Shown piece after piece: positions 1 through 3,756 of a stretch of DNA of 5,201 bases (positions within the stretch are counted from its first letter, which is position 1; each line of letters begins with the position of its first letter). The stretch spans positions 1 to 5,201 of the forward strand of contig WRFK01000128.1 of NCBI GenBank assembly GCA_009778835.1. The letters run 5' to 3'. Under the pieces are notes generated by a model that ran no database searches, was not told the origin of the DNA, and saw only the letters and a list, made by a program, of their open reading frames with translations. The DNA comes from Spirochaetaceae bacterium (GTDB taxonomy: Bacteria > Spirochaetota > Spirochaetia > CADAEX01). Position numbers and translations under genes: made by a program.

Positions 1-1529
1 AGGTAATACCAGCAGGAGCCTGCCCACTGGGGCATTGTGTTTGTTTCTCTTTTTGCCGGAGCTTTGCATACAGGACAAGTTGTGTTTACCCAATCTGTAA
101 TTGCTGCGAGAGGGGATTCGCCTGTTCCTGTTGGCGAGTAACTTTCAACTTCAGGAAGTGTAAGGGGAAGCTGATCTTCTCTTAATGGAACAATGCCGCA
201 TTTTGGGCAGTGAACTACAGGGATTGGTTCTCCCCAGTATCTTTGCCTTGAGAATATCCAGTCTCTTAATTTGTAGTTTATAGCTTTTTTGCCCTTGCCG
301 GTTTCTGCAAGCCATTTTGTTATTTCACTAATTGCATCAGGTGTTTTCATTCCTGAAAATTTCCCCGAATTAACAGAAAAACCATCTTCCTTGTCGATGT
401 ATGCTTCTTTAAGATCATATAACGAGCCATCTTTTGAAACTACCTGCCTGATCGGAAGTTTGAATTTTATCGCAAATTCATAATCTCTTTCATCGTGCGC
501 AGGAACAGACATTATTGCACCTGTTCCATAGGTTATTAAAACATAATCGGAAATCCATACAGGAATTTTTTCATTATTCACAGGATTTATTGCGTAACAT
601 CCTGTAAAAACTCCTGTCTTTGTTTTTGCAAGATCTGTCCTTTCAAGATCGCTCTTGTGGCTTGCCTGTTCTATATATGTATCTACATCTTTTTTCTGCT
701 GAGGTGTTGTAATTTTTAATACAAGAGGATGCTCCGGAGAAAGTACCATGTATGTTGCACCAAAAAGCGTGTCCGGCCTTGTTGTATATACCTCGATATT
801 ATCGCTGCTTCCATCTATCTGGAATAAAACATTTGCACCTTCGCTTTTTCCTACCCAGTTTCTCTGCATGGTTTTTATAGCTTCTGACCAGTCAAGAGTT
901 TCAAGATCATCAAGAAGCCTTTCTGCATATTCTGTTATTTTAAGCATCCATTGTCTTATGCTTTTTCTTACAACCTGCGTGTTGCATCTGTCGCATTTGC
1001 CTTCTTTTACTTCTTCGTTAGCAAGTCCTGTCTTACAGGAAGGGCAAAAGTTGATAGGCATTTCTGCTTCGTATGCAAGCCCTTTCTCGTAGAGCTTAAG
1101 GAAAATCCATTGTGTCCATTTATAATAATCGCTGGTATGGGTCGATACTTCCCTGTCCCAGTCATAGCAGAATCCAAAAGATTTTATTTGTTCCCTAAAA
1201 CGGTTTATATTTTTTTCTGTTGAAACTTTTGGATGCGTTCCTGTCTGTATTGCATAGTTTTCAGCAGGAAGGCCGAAAGAATCAAAGCCCATTGGGTGAA
1301 GTACTGCGTACCCATTCATTTTTAAAAATCTTGAATATATATCTGTTGCTGTATAGCCTTCCGGATGTCCAACATGGAGACCTGCTCCGGATGGATATGG
1401 AAACATATCAAGTATGTATTTTCTTTTTTCAGCAGGAATTTTTGGGTCTTCTGTTACCTTAAAGGTTTTATTATCTTCCCAATATTTTTGCCATTTTGCT
1501 TCAATTTGTTTAAAAGGATATTTGCTCAT
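1..1529 (-). CDS. leuS: Leucyl-tRNA synthetase, N-terminal 509 residues (3' end off the window)
   Basis: Class I aminoacyl-tRNA synthetase that charges tRNA-Leu with leucine in the cytoplasm. The frame is open from the ATG at 1529 to the left edge, giving 509 residues of the roughly 800-860 usual for bacterial LeuRS. Visible landmarks: the HIGH-type signature HVGH at residues 52-55 within YPSGAGLHVGH; a zinc-binding Cys set at C162/C165 and C179/C182; the editing (CP1) domain with TTRPDT at 249-254 and GTGAIMSVPAHDERDYEF around 335-352, where D346 matches the conserved editing aspartate; a second CxxC pair set (C441/C444, C485/C488); and the catalytic-core segment MPQWAGSCWYY at 499-509. The KMSKS loop and anticodon-binding domain lie outside the window. 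There is no frameshift. The start is fixed by the conserved N-terminus (MSKYPFKQIEAKWQKYW) and by the promoter directly upstream. No Shine-Dalgarno sequence is visible, in keeping with a leaderless message. Confidence 0.97.
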   Translation of the reverse strand, partial: MSKYPFKQIEAKWQKYWEDNKTFKVTEDPKIPAEKRKYILDMFPYPSGAGLHVGHPEGYTATDIYSRFLKMNGYAVLHPMGFDSFGLPAENYAIQTGTHPKVSTEKNINRFREQIKSFGFCYDWDREVSTHTSDYYKWTQWIFLKLYEKGLAYEAEMPINFCPSCKTGLANEEVKEGKCDRCNTQVVRKSIRQWMLKITEYAERLLDDLETLDWSEAIKTMQRNWVGKSEGANVLFQIDGSSDNIEVYTTRPDTLFGATYMVLSPEHPLVLKITTPQQKKDVDTYIEQASHKSDLERTDLAKTKTGVFTGCYAINPVNNEKIPVWISDYVLITYGTGAIMSVPAHDERDYEFAIKFKLPIRQVVSKDGSLYDLKEAYIDKEDGFSVNSGKFSGMKTPDAISEITKWLAETGKGKKAINYKLRDWIFSRQRYWGEPIPVVHCPKCGIVPLREDQLPLTLPEVESYSPTGTGESPLAAITDWVNTTCPVCKAPAKRETNTMPQWAGSCWYY

Positions 1530-1573
1530 AGCAAAATATTACATATAAGAAATATTTGAGTCAATGGAAGGGG
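1485..1573 (-). repeat. 89-bp direct repeat, proximal copy (leuS promoter plus codons 1-15)
   Basis: Aligned without gaps to 2354-2442 (offset 869), 85 of 89 positions are identical. The four differences are two adjacent pairs: 1531-1532 (between -10 box and ATG) and 1565-1566 (just upstream of the -35 box). The repeat covers the promoter, start codon and first 15 leuS codons. Similarity ends abruptly on both sides. This copy belongs to the intact leuS gene. Confidence 0.97.
1536..1564 (-). promoter_or_regulatory. leuS sigma70-type promoter, predicted leaderless
   Basis: On the minus strand a -35 box TTGACT (1559-1564, 5/6 to consensus) is followed by a 17-bp spacer and a -10 box TAATAT (1536-1541). 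The -10 box ends 6 nt before the leuS ATG at 1529, so initiation at the usual distance would fall on or within a base or two of the start codon. No ribosome-binding site fits between promoter and ATG. The same promoter is repeated at 2405-2433. Confidence 0.75.
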
Positions 1574-1624
1574 ATTGGGCTGATGTTGTTTTTAATTGAC
1601 TTTTCTGTGCTTTTAAGCGATAAT

Positions 1625-2086
1625 TTATTTCAAGGAAGAAACTATCGCTCCCACCTGATTTCGGAAGTCAGAGAATTCAGGTGAGCAGCCGTATAAGGCG
1701 ATCACCGTCTTTATTGCTTCGGTAGATTCTTCCTTTTTTTCATTTATGGCATATCCTGTGAGTACAAATTTTTTTCCTTTTCTATCAGCAGCTTTTTTTA
1801 TTATTGCTATAACTCCATTTTTCTCAAGACCGAATTTGTCAGGAAGTTTTATCTTATCATTAGAAAGTATGCCGGAATCTAGTGCTTCTTTTACCAGGCA
1901 AATAAGCGCTGCAATTTCATTTTCTATTAATTTGTTTTTAACTAATCGTTGTTCAATTATATGTAATAATCCATATCCGCTTTTACCTATTGTTCCTTTA
2001 TCTATAAAAATATTCCCCAATATTGGATTATTTATAACTAGAGATTTGCCTGTTTTTAGGATGTCGGATAACTGCTTAAAATCCAT
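1625..2086 (-). CDS. Stand-alone BECR-fold (PBECR-type) nuclease-like protein, putative toxin
   Basis: The predicted protein has 153 residues. Its core resembles the phage-barnase-EndoU-colicin E5/D-RelE-like nuclease domains (PBECR families) often found at the C-termini of phage and mobile-element polyvalent proteins and as toxin domains. Visible signs are FIDKGTIGKSGYGLLHIIEQR at about residues 27-47, with H42 and E45 in the family-typical G-x-x-HIIE segment; a strand-turn-strand core ending in KKFVLTGY (105-112); and a conserved-looking tail EAIKTVIALYGCSPEFSDF (123-141). If active it would be expected to cleave RNA in the cytoplasm; that is inferred from the family. It is short and soluble, with no signal peptide or membrane segment. 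The ATG at 2086 is preceded directly by an in-frame TAA, so the N-terminus is not cut from a longer ORF in this frame. It lies downstream of an XRE regulator remnant on the same strand, a toxin-antitoxin-like order. The assignment is from recalled motifs; a phage-derived protein of other function is possible. Confidence 0.6.
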   Translation of the reverse strand: MDFKQLSDILKTGKSLVINNPILGNIFIDKGTIGKSGYGLLHIIEQRLVKNKLIENEIAALICLVKEALDSGILSNDKIKLPDKFGLEKNGVIAIIKKAADRKGKKFVLTGYAINEKKEESTEAIKTVIALYGCSPEFSDFRNQVGAIVSSLK

Positions 2087-2113
2087 TTATATTATTTACA
2101 TGGATAATTATAA
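2087..2113. promoter_or_regulatory. Imperfect AT-rich inverted repeat over the BECR -10 box and leader (possible operator)
   Basis: The left arm TTATATTAT (2087-2095) pairs with the right arm ATAATTATAA (2104-2113) with a one-base bulge, around an 8-base centre. It overlaps the -10 box (2107-2112) and the predicted start of transcription, where an autorepressor would bind. The arms contain only A and T, so a chance match in AT-rich DNA is quite possible. Confidence 0.2.
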
Positions 2114-2135
2114 TAATGCTTCAAAATATTGTTAA
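2107..2135 (-). promoter_or_regulatory. Strong sigma70-type promoter of the BECR-like gene
   Basis: The minus strand carries TTAACA (2130-2135, 5/6 to the -35 consensus), exactly 17 bp of spacer, and a perfect TATAAT (2107-2112). Predicted initiation near 2100-2101 gives a leader of only about 15 nt before the ATG at 2086. That leader has no Shine-Dalgarno sequence and opens with ATG-TAA (2096-2101), in frame with the gene. The promoter lies between the XRE remnant stop and the BECR-like start, so the gene does not need read-through from upstream. Confidence 0.65.
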
Positions 2136-2163
2136 AATATTTTATCGAAGGCAATAGTGTTTT

Positions 2164-2373
2164 TTAATTGATTTTATTCTCATGTTTTCGAATAAGTTCA
2201 TCTATTTCCTTTACAAGTCGCTGTTTTATAACAAGCAATTCTGAAACCACAGTATTTAGAGGAGCTGCTTCGGCTGGATGTTCGATTAATAACTGGTAAG
2301 GCAAAATTTCAAGTATATCTGAAATTTGCTGGATTATTTCCGGAGAAGGAAAGTTTTTGCCATTTTGCTTCAA
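2164..2373 (-). pseudogene. XRE/Cro-C1-type HTH regulator remnant lacking its N-terminal half
   Basis: The frame encodes NGKNFPSPEIIQQISDILEI followed by LPYQLLIEHP, matching the end of the XRE HTH domain (consensus E-x-G-K-x-x-P-S-x-x-x-L-x-x-I-A-x-x-L-x-V-x-x-x-x-L), then a charged helix-forming tail of about 40 residues ending at the TAA at 2164. Helices 1-3, including the recognition helix, are absent. The reading frame continues back into the duplicated leuS sequence without an ATG; the only candidate start is a TTG at 2373 inside leuS-derived DNA, with no ribosome-binding site. I therefore call it a 5'-truncated pseudogene, originally perhaps 100-110 residues. It precedes the BECR-like gene on the same strand, where the antitoxin or autoregulator of such a module would sit. 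A shortened, still translated C-terminal peptide cannot be excluded. Confidence 0.6.
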
Positions 2374-2398
2374 TTTGTTTAAAAGGATATTTGCTCAT
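2309..2398 (-). pseudogene. Truncated leuS 5' copy: 29-codon chimeric ORF
   Basis: Starting at the duplicated leuS ATG (2398), codons 1-15 reproduce the LeuRS N-terminus MSKYPFKQIEAKWQK exactly. The frame then crosses into XRE-derived sequence out of its frame, adds LSFSGNNPANFRYT and stops at TGA (2309-2311). It sits directly behind an intact copy of the leuS promoter, so a short leaderless peptide could be made, but nothing suggests a function. It is best read as a by-product of the duplication. Confidence 0.7.
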
Positions 2399-2442
2399 AA
2401 TAAAATATTACATATAAGAAATATTTGAGTCAACCGAAGGGG
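2354..2442 (-). repeat. 89-bp direct repeat, distal copy (leuS promoter plus first 15 codons)
   Basis: This is the second copy of 1485-1573, in the same orientation, 869 bp away. The -35 box, spacer, -10 box and the 15 codons are all identical to the leuS copy. Only 2400-2401 and 2434-2435 differ. One edge is fused to the XRE remnant; beyond the other edge the sequence is unrelated to what lies upstream of the proximal copy, so this is not a simple tandem duplication. Confidence 0.97.
2405..2433 (-). promoter_or_regulatory. Duplicated leuS promoter facing the XRE remnant and BECR-like gene
   Basis: TTGACT (2428-2433), a 17-bp spacer and TAATAT (2405-2410) are identical to the leuS promoter. 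Transcription would enter the chimeric leuS start, then the XRE remnant, and could continue into the BECR-like gene. No terminator-like hairpin is evident between 2164 and 2087. Confidence 0.65.
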
Positions 2443-2446
2443 CAAA

Positions 2447-2536
2447 TTATGTTGCATCAATCTGTTTTGTGCAGAGGTATTCTGGAATTGGGGAGCAACC
2501 CTGTTCAAAAACATAACTTTTACTTGAGTTATACAT
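2447..2536 (-). CDS. Small ORF (29 aa) with a consensus Shine-Dalgarno sequence
   Basis: ATG at 2536 to TAA at 2447-2449. The peptide starts MYNSSKSYVFEQGCSPIPEY and has two Cys; no family is recognised. A perfect AGGAGG (2540-2545, minus strand) lies 3 nt before the ATG, a somewhat tight spacing, and is the strongest Shine-Dalgarno match seen for any gene start in this window. The ORF ends 14 bp before the duplicated leuS -35 box, so it would be the upstream neighbour of the leuS start region. No convincing promoter is visible; one would have to lie within the start of the divergent gene at 2564. It could be a genuine small protein, a decayed gene fragment, or chance. Confidence 0.3.
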   Translation of the reverse strand: MYNSSKSYVFEQGCSPIPEYLCTKQIDAT

Positions 2537-2563
2537 CTCCCTCCTTTTTCCGATAATAATATT

Positions 2564-3682
2564 ATGAAACATATTTTTTTATTGCTGTTTTTTATTCCTG
2601 CCATTATCTTTGCAGAAGCATTCTATTCGCCCACATGGGGTTTTGGTGTAGATATCCCCGAAGGCTATGATTACATTGAAGGAGATGGCAAAGACAAGTT
2701 TTCTTTTGGCAGATCCGATGGTTTATTCTTTGATCTTATTGTTTATAATGGCGTATATAAATCAATTAAAGAGATGGTTGATGATGTAAATCGCAAGCTT
2801 GGAAATCAAGGTGATGTTGATTTTTTTGATTACCACGGTAAAGAAGCTGCTATTGTTGAATTGAATTTTGGAAACAACACTGGTTGGGGGCTCTGCGTAA
2901 CTCTTGCGCCATCTGCAAATAGTACTGCGCCAATGCTTCTTGTCCTTTCTTACAACGCTGCTGGAAAAGATATGAATTTGTTTCATATGTCGGCGCTGGA
3001 TTCGATAACCCCGACTGCCGAAGAACGGCGCTATCCTGGTCCGATTATGGAGTACAGCTATCCAAGGGGAGAGCAAAAACGGGTTCCCCTTGCCATTGCC
3101 GGAGTCAGTGCAAATATAAGAGAAAATGATGCTGAAGCTGCGCAAGTTTTGATCGAGCGTGAATTCAATGTGCTTAAAGAATATCTTAATTCTCCATATT
3201 GGAAAGAAGCGTGGATTCGCTATTATCGTTTTATTTATCGCGACTCCTTTGCCCGTGTAGCAGATGCTGCGTCTATTATTGTTCGTAGCTGGGGCGGGCC
3301 TCCTTCATCCGGCGTTGAGGAAAAAAAGGCATTTGCCCAAAGAGCTCTTTCATTTGTACAGGATTTTGATTATGAGAGGAATTTGGATGGAAGCGATTTT
3401 GTAAATATGGTAACGGCAATAACAGAAGGGCGGGGCGATTGTGACAGCCGCGCCATGCTTTGGGCAATCATACTTGCAAAAGCAGATATTCGCGCTGCAA
3501 TGATGGTCTCTCATCAGTATAGTCATGCAATGGGTCTTGCGGACATCGCTGGTCAAGGCGCCCGCTTTGAAACCCATGGCACTAAATGGCTGGTAGCGGA
3601 AACTACCGCAAAGGTGGACATTGGTCTTATTGCGCAAGACAATAGCGATGTTGAGTTCTGGATTGGAATAATATTTGAATAG
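2564..3682 (+). CDS. Exported transglutaminase-like (Cys-His-Glu) protein
   Basis: The 372-residue protein begins with a clear signal peptide: MKH, a hydrophobic run to about residue 17, and a likely signal peptidase I site after IFA (about residue 17-19). There is no lipobox cysteine, so it is predicted to be periplasmic or secreted. Residues about 20-155 form an N-terminal domain I cannot name, beginning YSPTWGFGVDIPEGY. The C-terminal part carries a transglutaminase-like core: GRGDCDSRAMLW around C293, SHQYSHAMG with H321, and KWLVAETT with E346, the probable Cys-His-acid triad. In bacteria this fold usually acts as a cysteine peptidase or amidase; substrate unknown. The ATG at 2564 is chosen because it gives the intact signal peptide; the leader lacks a Shine-Dalgarno sequence. 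The gene is divergent from the small ORF at 2536 and convergent with the gene at 3753. Its codons look more GC-rich than those of its neighbours, by eye. Confidence 0.75.
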   Translation: MKHIFLLLFFIPAIIFAEAFYSPTWGFGVDIPEGYDYIEGDGKDKFSFGRSDGLFFDLIVYNGVYKSIKEMVDDVNRKLGNQGDVDFFDYHGKEAAIVELNFGNNTGWGLCVTLAPSANSTAPMLLVLSYNAAGKDMNLFHMSALDSITPTAEERRYPGPIMEYSYPRGEQKRVPLAIAGVSANIRENDAEAAQVLIEREFNVLKEYLNSPYWKEAWIRYYRFIYRDSFARVADAASIIVRSWGGPPSSGVEEKKAFAQRALSFVQDFDYERNLDGSDFVNMVTAITEGRGDCDSRAMLWAIILAKADIRAAMMVSHQYSHAMGLADIAGQGARFETHGTKWLVAETTAKVDIGLIAQDNSDVEFWIGIIFE

Positions 3683-3710
3683 GTAAAAACCACTGCATAA
3701 TAATTGATGT

Positions 3711-3756
3711 TTAAATCTTGGGCGCAGTATGCCTTATCCATGTTTAATAGATTTAA
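3711..3756. terminator. Inverted repeat between convergent genes, possible weak bidirectional terminator
   Basis: TTAAATCT (3711-3718) is perfectly complementary to AGATTTAA (3749-3756), with a 30-nt loop containing further short pairings such as TGG (3719-3721) with CCA (3738-3740). It fills most of the 70-bp gap between the convergent stops at 3682 and 3753, and one arm covers the stop codon of the minus-strand gene. The stem is AT-rich and there is no clean U-tract, so it is not a canonical intrinsic terminator. Confidence 0.22.

Larger units (their letters stand above)
1485..2442. other. Insertion-like block: leuS 5'-end direct repeats flanking an XRE remnant and BECR-like gene
   Basis: The 780-bp unique segment 1574-2353 is bounded by the two 89-bp copies of the leuS start region. 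Everything inside reads leftward, like leuS. No integrase, transposase or terminal inverted repeat is present, so the block is not autonomous. The geometry resembles elements that enter the 5' end of a gene and supply a replacement 5' end. Recombination between the repeats would delete 869 bp and restore a single leuS start. Origin by ectopic recombination with a donor fragment is equally compatible. Confidence 0.55.

Noticed and set aside
289..1559. Several plus-strand ORFs of 64-114 aa across leuS
   Set aside because: All lie opposite the unbroken LeuRS reading frame, which has family motifs along its whole length.
1600..1624. Terminator after the BECR-like gene from the GCTTTTAAGC stretch
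   Set aside because: Only a 4-bp stem with a 2-base loop and no U-tract; too weak to call.
1746..2135. 129-aa plus-strand ORF antisense to the BECR-like gene
   Set aside because: It is the complement of a better-supported gene with its own promoter; composition is typical of an antisense shadow and it has no recognisable motif.
1584..2185. Second short repeat (AATTAAAAACA-like) near 1590 and near 2165
   Set aside because: Only about a dozen mostly A/T bases match, not enough to separate from chance in this AT-rich DNA.
1485..2442. Simple tandem duplication of the leuS upstream region
   Set aside because: A tandem duplication would repeat the 780-bp segment beyond the second copy; sequence from 2443 rightward is unrelated to that from 1574.
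2443..2563. tRNA-responsive leader (T-box) or leucine attenuator peptide for leuS
   Set aside because: No T-box consensus or terminator/antiterminator hairpin is seen, and the small ORF there has only one leucine codon.
2395..2604. 69-aa minus-strand ORF across the divergent intergenic region
   Set aside because: It starts inside the exported-protein gene and runs into the duplicated leuS promoter without a ribosome-binding site. The frame with AGGAGG at 2540-2545 is the better candidate there.
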